The position numbers were made by a program, and so were the translations under genes. Below, piece by piece: positions 7,851 through 16,531 of a DNA stretch of 42,394 nt. Under the pieces are notes generated by a model. That model did no database searches, had not been told where the DNA came from, and was given only the letters and a program-made list of their open reading frames with translations. The stretch comes from CAYRQF01 sp964615845 (GTDB lineage Bacteria > Patescibacteriota > Minisyncoccia > Phycocordibacterales > CSBR16-119). Location: contig CAZTRC010000005.1 in the NCBI GenBank assembly GCA_964615845.1, positions 1 through 42,394 of the forward strand, in the 5' to 3' direction. Each line of letters opens with the position of its first letter. The first letter of the stretch is position 1.

Positions 7851-9461
7851 TTAAATTGTACTACTTTCGCTAAGTTTGTAGAAATATCCGTCGCGAGCGC
7901 CGAAGTAGAGATTACCGTCCCAGAGAGCCGGGGTCGATTCGATGCATGATTTTGTTGGGATGGAAAATTCGGACACGAATTCCGGTTTCTCGGGGTTCGC
8001 GAGGGAATAGGTGCGCAATCTTCCATCGCACGTCGTGACGAGCAACTCCTTTTCGGAAATTATTGGTGAAGACCAGGCATGAGCGCCGATATTGTCGCGG
8101 AAAATTACTTCTCCTGTAGTCTTATTTATCCCGAGGAGCTCGCCTGGGTTTGTGGCAACGTAAATGAAATTCTCATGCAGTGCCGGTGTGGCCCAAATGC
8201 CGCCCATGACATACTGGGCCTTCGATGGAACTTTGACGCTCCAAACGAGCGGATCTGCTTTTGTCGGATCAAGCTTTATGAGCTGACCAATTTCTTTGGA
8301 TCGAGCATTGAGCCTCTCTTCTTCCGCCGCCACATATAGATTGCCGTCTTCGTCGATGACGATGGAGGCATCAACGTCGTCGCCAACCCAGTAATCAAAG
8401 ACGACTGGCGCAACGCCGTCTTCGACATGCTTGATATCAAGGCCCATGATTCGTCCGCCGGAATTCGCAAAGTAAACGGTATCTTCGAACATCGCGACCG
8501 AGTTTTCGATACTGACGTTGTTGCCGACTTTCGCGAGAAGCGCGTCGTCATATCCGGGTGTGGTGAAAAGAATTTCCGGCGCGACGCTGACATCGCCGTT
8601 CACATCTTTGCCGCGATTGAGTTTGATAGCAAAAAACCAACCATTCTCGCCACCGGTGAAAAGGATGTCGTCCATAATGAGAGGATTCGAGTCCCAATCG
8701 TCATTCCAAATGCCGGGCAAGTCTTTGGAATCCAAACTCCAAAGTTCTAAGGCCCCGCCATTTTCGAGCGACACGATACGGAGTTTGTTGTCGCGTGAGC
8801 CGAAGTAGAGAAGTGGCAAGCCGTCTGGGTCGAGCGTGACCGAGCCTTTGATGATGTCGCCTGTTACGAACGGCGCGCGCGTGTCTTTGCCGGTTTCAGC
8901 ATTTACGAAATGCACATTTTTATCATATGCGCCGAAAATTATTTCTGTCATGCCGTCGTGATCGTAGACCACAGGCTGGCCGGTCCAGCCATTTCCGCAC
9001 CATACACGCGTCTCGCCTTTATCGCTACTTTCCGAACACATCGGCTTGTCTGGATAGCGCCATTCGATTGTTGGATTCTTCGGAATGGCGCCGGTGCCGT
9101 ACCAGCTACGAGTTGGATTTCCACGAAACATCGAAAGACTCTGTCCGTACATTTTGCTGACGATATTTTTCTCATTCGAATTGCCCGCACCGAGGGCGAT
9201 GTTGCTTGGGAGTTCGTTTATGAATTTCACACCGCTCTTTTCAAGGTTCGAGGCGATGGCTTTTTTTGAGAGGGCGTCACTGGTAATTTCACCGAAGACC
9301 AGGGCAAATTTTCCTTTCAGAAATTCTCCGGCGAATCGGCCTTCGGTCTTCAAAAAACTAAAAAGCCCGAAGGCGAGGAGGCCTATAAAGATGAGGGATA
9401 AGGCCCAGCGAACAAAGCCCTTTGTTTTACTGTTTTCTTCTCGGTAAAATTCGCGAGTCAT
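7851..9461 (-). CDS. Membrane-anchored PQQ-like beta-propeller repeat protein
   Basis: 536 aa. Residues ~17-39 form one hydrophobic anchor (FVRWALSLIFIGLLAFGLFSFL) after a charged start, giving an N-in topology with an extracellular C-domain. From about residue 110 there are repeated blade-like units: GQPVVYDHDGMTEIIFGAYDKNVHFVNAETG, GSVTLDPDGLPLLYFGSRDNKLRIVSLENG, SSPIISEKELLVTTCDGRLRTYSL, STPALWDGNLYFGARDGYFYKL. Each shows the Y/VxxGxxDgxLxAlxxxtG pattern of PQQ/BamB-type blades. It lacks visible enzyme residues, so a binding or scaffold role at the surface is more likely than a dehydrogenase. Confidence 0.85.
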   Translation of the reverse strand: MTREFYREENSKTKGFVRWALSLIFIGLLAFGLFSFLKTEGRFAGEFLKGKFALVFGEITSDALSKKAIASNLEKSGVKFINELPSNIALGAGNSNEKNIVSKMYGQSLSMFRGNPTRSWYGTGAIPKNPTIEWRYPDKPMCSESSDKGETRVWCGNGWTGQPVVYDHDGMTEIIFGAYDKNVHFVNAETGKDTRAPFVTGDIIKGSVTLDPDGLPLLYFGSRDNKLRIVSLENGGALELWSLDSKDLPGIWNDDWDSNPLIMDDILFTGGENGWFFAIKLNRGKDVNGDVSVAPEILFTTPGYDDALLAKVGNNVSIENSVAMFEDTVYFANSGGRIMGLDIKHVEDGVAPVVFDYWVGDDVDASIVIDEDGNLYVAAEEERLNARSKEIGQLIKLDPTKADPLVWSVKVPSKAQYVMGGIWATPALHENFIYVATNPGELLGINKTTGEVIFRDNIGAHAWSSPIISEKELLVTTCDGRLRTYSLANPEKPEFVSEFSIPTKSCIESTPALWDGNLYFGARDGYFYKLSESSTI

Positions 9462-9522
9462 GATTAGATTCAGATTATCAGGTTTGGACGAAATTACAAA
9501 ACAAAAATAGCTAATCGAGATA

Positions 9523-9544
9523 GTCCTTCGACTTCGCTCAGGAC
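9523..9544. repeat. Small interrupted palindrome downstream of ssrA
   Basis: GTCC...GGAC element (core TTCGACTTCGCTCA) at 9523-9544, of a type often seen as short intergenic repeats in bacterial genomes. I see one copy in this window. The rest of 9462-9547 shows no gene. Confidence 0.4.
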
Positions 9545-9547
9545 ACC

Positions 9548-9580
9548 AAAAAAGACCATTCTTTTGGAATGGTCTTTTTT
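9548..9580 (-). terminator. Terminator of ssrA
   Basis: On the minus strand a 14-bp stem AAAAAAGACCATTC/GAATGGTCTTTTTT with a CAAAA loop immediately follows the tmRNA 3' end and finishes in T6. The symmetric tracts could make it bidirectional. Confidence 0.88.
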
Positions 9581-9955
9581 GGTGGAGGCGACGGTATTGA
9601 AACCGCGTCCAATAAATTTTTCACATAATATCTACATGTGTAGTATGTTTTTTGTTTTAGGCAATCATCCTATAGAACAAACAAAACAGATGAAAACCGA
9701 TCTCTAAGTTTTCGTCTCTCGGGCGAGAAATTCGAGAGCTTATCCCGATTTATGATGCCGCGGAAACTTATCGGAAGTCAGAATCCGCGACACCAGCTTA
9801 GGCTAAAGCGAAAGCTGGAGCGAAGACCTTTCCGGAGAAAGGAGACTTCACTAGTCCTTTAGATTTTGCATCTAAGGGTTCGAAGCAGGTTTACGAGTTA
9901 CTTCAGCTCGACATGCATTACATGAAAGACACCTATTGTCGAAACAAGCGCCCCC
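9580..9955 (-). ncRNA. ssrA: tmRNA (transfer-messenger RNA)
   Basis: Rescues ribosomes stalled on broken mRNAs, together with SmpB. The 5' end GGGGGCG (9955-9949) pairs with the 3' CGCCTCC before A-CCA (CCA at 9582-9580 is encoded). TTTCGAC follows the 5' acceptor strand, as in other tmRNAs. The likely resume codon is GCA at 9869-9867; the tag frame runs 23 codons to TAA at 9800-9798, starting AKSKGLVKSPFS and ending FAPAFALA, the hydrophobic ALA-type proteolysis signal. The T-arm is GCGGT/ACCGT with a 6-nt loop TTCAAT. The gene is 44 nt downstream of smpB on the same strand. Confidence 0.93.
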
Positions 9956-9999
9956 TCTTTGGAGACTTCGCCGTGGCGAACCCTGCAAAAAGGGAAGTC

Positions 10000-10455
10000 C
10001 TAATTCTTCAATTTTCTGCCTAAGTCTTTTTCAATGTCCCGTTTCTTTATACTAAGACGCTTGTCGATCTTTTTCTTACCTTTGACTAGGACGAGCGTCA
10101 CCTTGATTTTGTGGCCTTTATTATACACTGAAAATGGCACTAATGTCAAGGCTTTTTGTTTGGTTTCACTTTCAAGTTCACGGATTTCTTTCTTGTTGAG
10201 GAGAAGCTCTCGTGGGCGGTGCGGATCATAAGAGGTCGGGGTGTTCTTCGGCTGGTAGGGCGGGATAAAGGCGTTTAGTAAAAGCGCCTTACCACCTTTG
10301 ACCGAGACGTAGCTATCGCTAATCGAGCCAAGACCTCCCTTCAAAGACTTGACCTCATGGCCCAAAAGGGAAATACCAGCCTCTATCTTCTCTAGAAGCT
10401 CATAGTCGCGGCCCACTTTCTTGTTTTTGACGAGTATTTGAAAGCCTTTCTCCAT
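10000..10455 (-). CDS. smpB: SsrA-binding protein SmpB
   Basis: 151-aa tmRNA-binding OB-fold protein that brings tmRNA-Ala to the stalled ribosome. Signatures: NKKVGRDYELLEKIEAGISLLGHEVKSLKGG, the DSYVSVKGGKALLLNAFIPPYQ strand set, HRPRELLLNKKEIRELE, and the basic C-terminal tail KKKIDKRLSIKKRDIEKDLGRKLKN. Length is normal. ssrA follows on the same strand. TAGAAT at 10466-10461 stands 5 nt before the ATG. Confidence 0.97.
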   Translation of the reverse strand: MEKGFQILVKNKKVGRDYELLEKIEAGISLLGHEVKSLKGGLGSISDSYVSVKGGKALLLNAFIPPYQPKNTPTSYDPHRPRELLLNKKEIRELESETKQKALTLVPFSVYNKGHKIKVTLVLVKGKKKIDKRLSIKKRDIEKDLGRKLKN

Positions 10456-10460
10456 ATAAG

Positions 10461-10475
10461 ATTCTATTGTATAAT
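10461..10475. promoter_or_regulatory. Divergent smpB/ftsH -10 elements
   Basis: TAGAAT on the minus strand (10466-10461) serves smpB, and TATAAT on the plus strand (10470-10475) serves ftsH. They are 3 bp apart, so the two promoters must overlap and may compete. The ftsH leader would be about 20 nt. Confidence 0.55.
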
Positions 10476-10502
10476 GGCCGGACGTTTTAACAAAGAATCA
10501 CT

Positions 10503-12464
10503 ATGCCACCAGAAAAACAGAGTAAAGACAAGAAGAAAAAAGGAAAAAAGGATGGCGGCTTTTTGAATAAGCTTTGGAGCGTGTTTTTCATCTTTCTGGC
10601 GCTCATCGCTCTCTATTCTATCATCGCTGACAAGTCGGAGAAGCCCGAAGACATTTCGCTTTCGGCACTTTCGGCGCGAATCCAGGCCGGCGAAGTCAAA
10701 AGCATTTTAGTTGAAGGCGACAAGCTCGAAGTCACCTTGAGCGATGAAGCGGGGACAATCCTCCGTTCGAAAAAGGAGCGCGAAGCATCGCTGACTGAAA
10801 CGCTTTCAAACTATGGCGTGACTGTTGAGTCTCTAGCGCAGGCAAATATCGAAATCAAAAACGAAACCGGATTTTTCTTCTGGCTCGGCAATCTCTTGCC
10901 ATTCCTCATCCCGGTCTTGTTCATCGTCGTATTTTTCTGGTTCATCTCAAAACAAATGAAAGGGCAGGGCGTTCAAGCTTTCACTTTCGGCCAATCAAAA
11001 GCAAAAATCACCGATCCAGATGATACGAATAGGGTAACTTTCAAAGATGTGGCTGGAGTCAAAGAAGCCAAAGAAGAATTGGAAGAGATTGTTGACTTCC
11101 TTCGAAATCCGAAAAAGTTCATCGACATCGGCGCGCAGATTCCAAAAGGCGTTTTGCTCGAAGGCGCACCAGGTACGGGTAAGACTTTGCTCGCGCGTGC
11201 TGTTGCTGGCGAGGCCAACGTCCCATTCTTCCACTTGTCCGGTTCTGACTTCGTCGAGATGTTCGTCGGTGTCGGTGCGTCACGTGTAAGAGACCTCTTC
11301 AAGATGGCCAAGAAAGCTGCGCCATCTATAGTCTTCATCGACGAGATTGATGCTGTCGGACGAAAAAGGGGATCGGGCTTTGGTGGCGGAAATGACGAGC
11401 GTGAACAGACCTTGAACCAGATCTTGACCGAAATGGACGGCTTCGAACAAAACCAAAAAGTCATTGTCATGGCGGCGACTAACCGATCGGATGTGCTCGA
11501 TCCGGCGCTTCTCCGCCCGGGAAGATTTGACCGACGCGTCGTCGTTGACCTGCCTGACCGCAAAGACCGCGAAGCCATCCTCCTCATTCACGCCAGAAAG
11601 AAACCTCTTGAGAAAGATGTGGATTTGAAAGTTGTCGCTGAACGCACGCCAGGATTTTCTGGAGCGGATCTTTACGCTCTCATGAACGAAGCAGCCATTC
11701 GCGCAGCCAGGATGAATAGGAAGAAAGTTTTGCAAGAAGACGCCATCTCTTCAATCGAAAAAGTTTTGATAGGTCCAGAAAGGAAGAGTCACTTACTGAC
11801 TCCGAAAGAAAAAAGAATTACTGCGTATCACGAAGCGGGGCATGCGCTCGTGGCCTCAGTTCTCCCTGATGCAGACCCTGTTCACAAGGTCACCATCGTT
11901 TCGCGCGGCCGCGCTGGTGGTTTCACTATGAAGCTTCCGCTCGAAGAGCGTAAGCTTCAAACTCGCAAAGAATTCCTCGATGACATCGCCATGTCACTTG
12001 GCGGATACGTGGCCGAGAAAATGGTTTTCGGTGATGTCACAACTGGTCCGTCATCCGACCTTCAAGTCGTTTCGCGTCTCGCCAGGGCCATGGTCACCAA
12101 ATGGGGTATGTCTGACATCATCGGACCGATTGCGCTCGAAGGACATGACAGCGAAGTCGTGTTTGGCCGAGGATTTGGCGAGAAGGAACATTCTGATCAC
12201 ATGAGCTCGATCGTCGACAGCGAAGTCAAAAAGATAATTGATGATAGTTTGAAGGTGGCAGAAAGCGTGTTGACCGAAAAGCGAAACGTCCTGGATGCCA
12301 TTGCTGAGGCTCTCATCGAGAAAGAGTCTCTCGAACAAAAAGAATACAACGAACTTATCGCCAAGTTTGGCATCATGCCGAAGAAGCTTCCGGAACATGC
12401 GAAAGTAGTCGGCGACCCGAAGCCAGAAATCACCGATGTACCGAAGGAAGATTTGAAGAAGTAA
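10503..12464 (+). CDS. ftsH: ATP-dependent zinc metalloprotease FtsH
   Basis: 653-aa membrane AAA+ protease that degrades misfolded membrane and cytosolic proteins, including tmRNA-tagged ones in other bacteria. A very basic N-tail (KQSKDKKKKGKKDGG) precedes TM1 (~22-42). A periplasmic-type domain follows, then TM2 (~124-147). The AAA module has Walker A GAPGTGKT (221-228), Walker B VFIDEIDAVG (from 277), and the second region of homology ATNRSDVLDPALLRPGRFDR. The M41 protease domain has HEAGH (443-447, zinc ligands) and a downstream TTGPSSDLQ Asp ligand. Length is normal. It is divergent from smpB. Confidence 0.98.
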   Translation: MPPEKQSKDKKKKGKKDGGFLNKLWSVFFIFLALIALYSIIADKSEKPEDISLSALSARIQAGEVKSILVEGDKLEVTLSDEAGTILRSKKEREASLTETLSNYGVTVESLAQANIEIKNETGFFFWLGNLLPFLIPVLFIVVFFWFISKQMKGQGVQAFTFGQSKAKITDPDDTNRVTFKDVAGVKEAKEELEEIVDFLRNPKKFIDIGAQIPKGVLLEGAPGTGKTLLARAVAGEANVPFFHLSGSDFVEMFVGVGASRVRDLFKMAKKAAPSIVFIDEIDAVGRKRGSGFGGGNDEREQTLNQILTEMDGFEQNQKVIVMAATNRSDVLDPALLRPGRFDRRVVVDLPDRKDREAILLIHARKKPLEKDVDLKVVAERTPGFSGADLYALMNEAAIRAARMNRKKVLQEDAISSIEKVLIGPERKSHLLTPKEKRITAYHEAGHALVASVLPDADPVHKVTIVSRGRAGGFTMKLPLEERKLQTRKEFLDDIAMSLGGYVAEKMVFGDVTTGPSSDLQVVSRLARAMVTKWGMSDIIGPIALEGHDSEVVFGRGFGEKEHSDHMSSIVDSEVKKIIDDSLKVAESVLTEKRNVLDAIAEALIEKESLEQKEYNELIAKFGIMPKKLPEHAKVVGDPKPEITDVPKEDLKK

Positions 12465-12493
12465 TCCACAACCAGACAATCGAACCTGTGAGG

Positions 12494-12499
12494 TATAAT
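12494..12499 (+). promoter_or_regulatory. -10 element for the HTH gene
   Basis: TATAAT in GAGGTATAATTATATTG between ftsH and the next gene; no clear -35. A TSS near 12506 favours the ATG at 12528 over the one at 12504. Confidence 0.45.
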
Positions 12500-12527
12500 T
12501 ATATTGTTATACTTCGTAGGTTCACAA

Positions 12528-13202
12528 ATGAAACAAAAAATAAAAGAATTAGCTCTAGAAATGCGAAGGAAGGGGATGAGCTACTCCCAAATAAAAGAAA
12601 AAACTAATGTAAGCAAAAGCACTCTTTCGAATTGGTTGAATGATTTACCTTTATCAAAAGAAAGAATAAACGAGCTTCGTGGAAAGAGCCCGATAAGAAT
12701 TGAAAAATATAGGAATACAATGCGAGCCAAGAAAGACGCTCGTCTTGACGGTGTTTTTAAAACACTAGCGAAAGATCTCAAAAGCTTATCTGGTAGGGAA
12801 TTATTTATCGCAGGCTTATTTCTTTATTGGGGCGAAGGTGGTAAAACAAAAGAGGCTGAAATTTCAATATCAAATACTGATCCGGCAGTCTTGAAATTTT
12901 TCTTGAAGTGGATTGAAACTCTTGGTTCTGATAAAAGCAAGATAAAAGCCAGAATTCAAATCTATAAAAATATGAATTCTGAAGAAGAGATTAAATTTTG
13001 GTCTAAAGAGCTTGGAATCAAAAAAGATCAATTCCGGAAAACTCACATCAAAAGCACAAACAGACTTTCTAACTATAAACATCAATTTTCTCATGGGACA
13101 TGCAATATTCATCTAGGTGGTAGAGATATTTGTGACCGAGTTTACATGGGCTTGAAATATATAAGGGAAATAGTGCATAATGGGGCGATTAACCGCCCTT
13201 AG
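12528..13202 (+). CDS. HTH protein with a C-terminal LAGLIDADG-like region
   Basis: 224 aa from the ATG at 12528. Residues ~1-45 (QKIKELALEMRRKGMSYSQIKEKTNVSKSTLSNWL) form a resolvase/homeodomain-like helix-turn-helix. After a basic linker, ELFIAGLFLYWGEGGKT resembles the LAGLIDADG helix motif. It is followed by an alpha-beta segment ending SHGTCNIHLGGRDICDRVYMGLKYI, like single-motif LAGLIDADG or WhiA-type folds. Catalytic competence is unproven. Base composition is clearly more A+T-rich than ftsH. The last 10 bp overlap the tRNA-Ile gene. Likely mobile or regulatory; the function is not known. Confidence 0.7.
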   Translation: MKQKIKELALEMRRKGMSYSQIKEKTNVSKSTLSNWLNDLPLSKERINELRGKSPIRIEKYRNTMRAKKDARLDGVFKTLAKDLKSLSGRELFIAGLFLYWGEGGKTKEAEISISNTDPAVLKFFLKWIETLGSDKSKIKARIQIYKNMNSEEEIKFWSKELGIKKDQFRKTHIKSTNRLSNYKHQFSHGTCNIHLGGRDICDRVYMGLKYIREIVHNGAINRP

Positions 13203-13266
13203 CTCAGTTGGTTAGAGCACAAAGCTTATACCTTTGGGGTCCCACGTTCGAGTCGTGGAGGGCGGA
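13193..13266 (+). tRNA. tRNA-Ile (anticodon UAU)
   Basis: 74-nt cloverleaf: acceptor CCGCCCT/AGGGCGG, D-stem GCTC/GAGC, anticodon stem CAAAG/CTTTG with loop CTTATAC (anticodon TAT), T-arm CCACG-TTCGAGT-CGTGG, discriminator A. CCA is not encoded. UAU reads AUA codons directly, whereas most bacteria use a lysidine-modified CAU tRNA. The 5' end overlaps the stop of the preceding gene. Confidence 0.92.
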
Positions 13267-13271
13267 CAAAT

Positions 13272-13871
13272 ATGTTTAATTTTAAAAAGAAAAATAAAGC
13301 ATCAGATAGTCAGTTGTGGGTTAAGTTTAAAGATAGGAAAAACACCACAGATGTTTTAGTTGAAAAAGGAAAAATACTAGCACCTTTTGCCATAGATTTG
13401 ATGGGTAATAACACCAACTTACTTTTTCAACAAATTAAAAAAGATCAGAGAAGCAGAAATACTGAGGGAAAATCAGGAGAGGTATTTTTTGAAATAGTAT
13501 TGTTTTATACACACTTTATTGATAGACAGGCGTTTCAATTTTTAAATCAGGAGCAAAGGTATATTTTTATGTATGCCTTCATCGAAGAAAGCAGAAGTTT
13601 ATTAAATCAAACTTTTTATAAAGATACCGAAGAAGAGGAATTTCAAAATTACTATAACAGCTTATGGGAGCAACGCCAGATAGAATACGGACAATATAAA
13701 TCTATAATGGCAGAAAATGATCAAGGATTTGCTGGTACTTTATTTTGGGAATTCGGTAAAAAGATTGCCAAAATTCTCGACTCAGAAAACGATATCGTTA
13801 TTATTATGTATGTTCAAACTATTTTGGGCGCCGTAACGATATTACAAATACCAGAATTATTAAAAGAATAA
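13272..13871 (+). CDS. Hypothetical protein (199 aa), AT-rich
   Basis: I do not recognise the family. It starts MFNFKKKNKASDSQLWVKFKDRKN, 5 nt after the tRNA-Ile gene. It has no signal peptide; the middle is helical and aromatic-rich (GEVFFEIVLFYTHFIDRQAFQFLNQEQRYIFMYAFIEESRS), and the C-terminus has a hydrophobic stretch (IVIIMYVQTILGAVTILQIPELL). It is strongly A+T-rich compared with recG and ftsH, like the HTH gene before the tRNA, so the two probably arrived together. It is convergent with recG and ends at the base before the recG stop codon. Confidence 0.75.
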   Translation: MFNFKKKNKASDSQLWVKFKDRKNTTDVLVEKGKILAPFAIDLMGNNTNLLFQQIKKDQRSRNTEGKSGEVFFEIVLFYTHFIDRQAFQFLNQEQRYIFMYAFIEESRSLLNQTFYKDTEEEEFQNYYNSLWEQRQIEYGQYKSIMAENDQGFAGTLFWEFGKKIAKILDSENDIVIIMYVQTILGAVTILQIPELLKE

Positions 13872-16031
13872 TTACTCAAAATGAATTTTTTTCTCTCTTC
13901 GTAAGAATTCTGATCGCAGAAGAGGGAATTTTGGCAAGAGATTTTTGGTGATTATTTCTCGTGCTTCATTACGGGCTGCTTCGACCATTTTCATATTTTT
14001 AATCGCTTCCATCCCGAGGTCCGATACACCCCATTGCTTCATGCCGGCGAGGTCGCCGGATCCACGGAGCTTGAGGTCGAGCTCGGAAAGTTCAAAACCA
14101 TTTTTGGCCGTCTTCAAGGCCTGGAGACGCTTCACACTTTTCTCACTTTCAGTGTTTGGCATGACAAAACAATACGCTTGATGATTTGAGCGAATGACGC
14201 GTCCGCGAAGTTGGTGAAGCTGAGCTAGGCCGAATCTCTCGGCGCCTTCGATGATTATGATTGTTGCATTTGGGACGTTGACGCCGACCTCCACGACAGA
14301 TGTGGCGACGAGAATATCGATTTTCCCATTTGAGAAATCTTCCATCACATCTTCTTTTTCCGTTTTTGTCATCTTGCTGTGGAGGATATCGATGGTTTTA
14401 TCTTTGAAAACATTTTTCTTCAGGCGCTCGGCTTCGGCTTTCACAGACTTGGCCTGGAGCGAAAGCTCGTTGTCCGGATCCGGTTCGTCGATTCGGGGGC
14501 AGATGACATAAAGCTGTCGGCCATTCTTCATCTCGCTTTTGATAAATTCATACGTGGTGTCGCGTTTGTCTGGCGTAATGATTTCGGTAATGATCGGTTT
14601 TCTGCCTTTTGGCATTTCGTCCAGGAGCGTGAGATCGAGGTCGCCGTAGATTGTGAGCGCGAGCGTGCGGGGGATAGGCGTCGCCGTCATGGAGAGGAAA
14701 TGCGGAGCGAAATCTTCTTTCTTCGCCAATTTGCCGCGTTGCTTGGTGCCGAAGCGATGCTGCTCGTCGACGATGGCGAGCGCGAGATGTTTGAATTTTA
14801 CTGATTTGTAAATGAGGGCGTGCGTACCGATGAGAATTGGGATTTCGCCATTTGCGACCCATTTGAGGAGCTGAGCCTTTGAAATATTTGTCCATTCATT
14901 CGGATTAGTCTTGGAAGGAAACTTTTTGCACGACGCGCCGGTGATGAGTCCGACCTGGATGCCGGTGTGGGTGAAGTATTGGATGAAGCTTTCGAAATGC
15001 TGATTCGCCAGGATTTCCGTCGGCGCCATGTAGGCCGTCTGGAGGTTCCCAAAGTTTTTTCCATCAGGTCGATTCATCATCGTCGCATAAGCGGCAGTTG
15101 CAGCAACGGCAGTTTTCCCAGAGCCGACATCGCCTTCCAGAAGCCGTGACATCGGATACTCGCGCCCAAAGTCAGCGAAGACGTCATCGATAGCTCGCGA
15201 TTGTCCGGCCGTCATTTCGAAAGGGAATCTTTTTGTGAAATCATTTATGTCTTTTGGATCTACAGAAATCTTGAAAGATTTTTTCTCACGATTTTCTTCT
15301 CGCTCACGCGCCTTCTCGAGCTGGATCATGAAAACTTCTTCAAAGGCGAAGCGCTTCCTGGCTGATTCCGAATCTTTTTTATTCTTCGGCATGTGGATCC
15401 ACACCAGCGCGGTCGATAGTTTCGGTAGGTGGTACTTGTTTAAAATTTCTTCAGGGATATATTCGATTAGCTTCGAAACAATCCCGCTACTGACAATTTT
15501 ATTTATAGCGTGGTATATCCACTTCGACGTGATCCCGCGAGTCTCGCGATAAACAGGGAAGGAGAAGTCTTTGTTATTCTGCCCGTTATAAAAAAGCGAA
15601 TCATGTGTGTCTATCGGCATTGATTTACCTTTTTCGTATTCGGGATTCGCCATCGACAGGCCGTATTTGCCGTCGGAAACTTTGCCAGTCAGGGTGACTT
15701 TCTGGCCGTCATGAAGCATTTTGCCGATGAAGGCTTGGTTGAACCAAGTGACTTTCAGTTTCCCGGTGCCGTCATCGAGGACGCCTTCGGCCATTGGCAC
15801 TTTCGTCCGGAAAGACTTTTTGATTTTTAGCTTGGAAATCTCACCATAGACGGTCGCCGTCTCACCGCCTTCGAGGTCGCGGACGAGTTTCAAGATGCTT
15901 TGGCCGCTGTAGCGCTCGGGGAAGTAGAATAAGAGGTCGCCGATGGTATGGAGCCCGAGGCGAGCCAGGGCTTTCTTTTGGTCCAGATGGAGGCGAAAAG
16001 CGGTTTCGAGTTTGTCGGTTAATTGCACCAT
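13872..16031 (-). CDS. recG: ATP-dependent DNA helicase RecG
   Basis: Reverses stalled replication forks and branch-migrates Holliday junctions. About 719 aa from ATG 16031. The N-terminal wedge/OB domain includes GLHTIGDLLFYFPERY and TVYGEISKLKIKKSF. The helicase core has Walker A LLEGDVGSGKTAVAA (about residues 300-311), the DEQH box AIVDEQHRFG, SMTATPIPRTLALTIYGDLD, TSVVEVGVNVPNATIIIIEGAERFGLAQLHQLRGRV and the C-terminal ALKTAKNGFELSELDLKLRGSGDLAGMKQWG. TATAAT at 16040-16035 is 3 nt before this ATG. Confidence 0.97.
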   Translation of the reverse strand: MVQLTDKLETAFRLHLDQKKALARLGLHTIGDLLFYFPERYSGQSILKLVRDLEGGETATVYGEISKLKIKKSFRTKVPMAEGVLDDGTGKLKVTWFNQAFIGKMLHDGQKVTLTGKVSDGKYGLSMANPEYEKGKSMPIDTHDSLFYNGQNNKDFSFPVYRETRGITSKWIYHAINKIVSSGIVSKLIEYIPEEILNKYHLPKLSTALVWIHMPKNKKDSESARKRFAFEEVFMIQLEKAREREENREKKSFKISVDPKDINDFTKRFPFEMTAGQSRAIDDVFADFGREYPMSRLLEGDVGSGKTAVAATAAYATMMNRPDGKNFGNLQTAYMAPTEILANQHFESFIQYFTHTGIQVGLITGASCKKFPSKTNPNEWTNISKAQLLKWVANGEIPILIGTHALIYKSVKFKHLALAIVDEQHRFGTKQRGKLAKKEDFAPHFLSMTATPIPRTLALTIYGDLDLTLLDEMPKGRKPIITEIITPDKRDTTYEFIKSEMKNGRQLYVICPRIDEPDPDNELSLQAKSVKAEAERLKKNVFKDKTIDILHSKMTKTEKEDVMEDFSNGKIDILVATSVVEVGVNVPNATIIIIEGAERFGLAQLHQLRGRVIRSNHQAYCFVMPNTESEKSVKRLQALKTAKNGFELSELDLKLRGSGDLAGMKQWGVSDLGMEAIKNMKMVEAARNEAREIITKNLLPKFPLLRSEFLRREKKIHFE

Positions 16032-16049
16032 TCTATTATACAAGGAAAG

Positions 16050-16074
16050 AGAAAACCCCCGATTTGGGGGTTTC
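16050..16074 (-). terminator. Terminator of the response regulator gene
   Basis: Stem AAACCCCC/GGGGGTTT (arms 16053-16060 and 16066-16073, loop GATTT), extended by flanking GA/TC pairs. On the minus strand it follows the response regulator stop and leads into TTTTCTCTTTCC. It separates the regulator from recG. Confidence 0.75.
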
Positions 16075-16083
16075 TCCTTGCCC

Positions 16084-16440
16084 TTAAGCTATTTTATTCA
16101 CTTTCTCTACCAATTCTTCGAGAGTAAAGTTCGATTTGATGAGATATTCTTCGGCACCGAGATCCATGGCCTTCTTGATGTCTTTATCATCGGAGAGGTT
16201 TGAAAAGACGATAACTGGAGTTTTGCGGCTGGATTCGTGCAAATTCTTCAAGATATCAAATCCGGAAATGTCGGGGAGCATAAGATCGAGCAAGACGACG
16301 TCATATTTTCCAGTCGCGAGCTCGGTCATCGCTTCTTCGCCATTGCTTGCGGTTTTCGTATCAAATTCATTCTTCTCGAGTTTGTTGGCCATCAGGCCCT
16401 GGAGGAAACTATCGTCCTCTACGATCAATACTTTTTTCAT
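16084..16440 (-). CDS. Stand-alone response regulator receiver protein
   Basis: 118 aa from ATG 16440 (MKKVLIVEDD). A single CheY-like REC domain and nothing else. The acidic pair is E8/D9/D10, the phosphoacceptor is Asp52 in DVVLLDLMLPD, there is a Thr/Ser switch region PVIVFSN, and the conserved Lys is in AEEYLIKSN. With no output domain it probably acts by protein contact, for instance with a histidine kinase such as the one at 19261, or on the pilus motor; neither link is proven. The start is fixed by TAGAAT (16453-16448), 7 nt upstream. Confidence 0.93.
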   Translation of the reverse strand: MKKVLIVEDDSFLQGLMANKLEKNEFDTKTASNGEEAMTELATGKYDVVLLDLMLPDISGFDILKNLHESSRKTPVIVFSNLSDDKDIKKAMDLGAEEYLIKSNFTLEELVEKVNKIA

Positions 16441-16447
16441 AAGCCTT

Positions 16448-16453
16448 ATTCTA
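16448..16453 (-). promoter_or_regulatory. -10 box of the response regulator, leaderless-type
   Basis: TAGAAT on the minus strand ends 7 nt before ATG 16440, so the transcript would start at the start codon. Confidence 0.5.
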
Positions 16454-16531
16454 CTATTTTTATGCATCAGCGCAAACTTTTAAGATAATGCTTAGTCTTA
16501 AATGAGATTCATCCTGTGTGTTTAGTTGGTC

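Noticed and set aside
9523..9544. Palindrome considered as a DNA-uptake sequence for the pilus system
   Set aside because: Only one copy is visible in 42 kb; uptake sequences are highly repeated.
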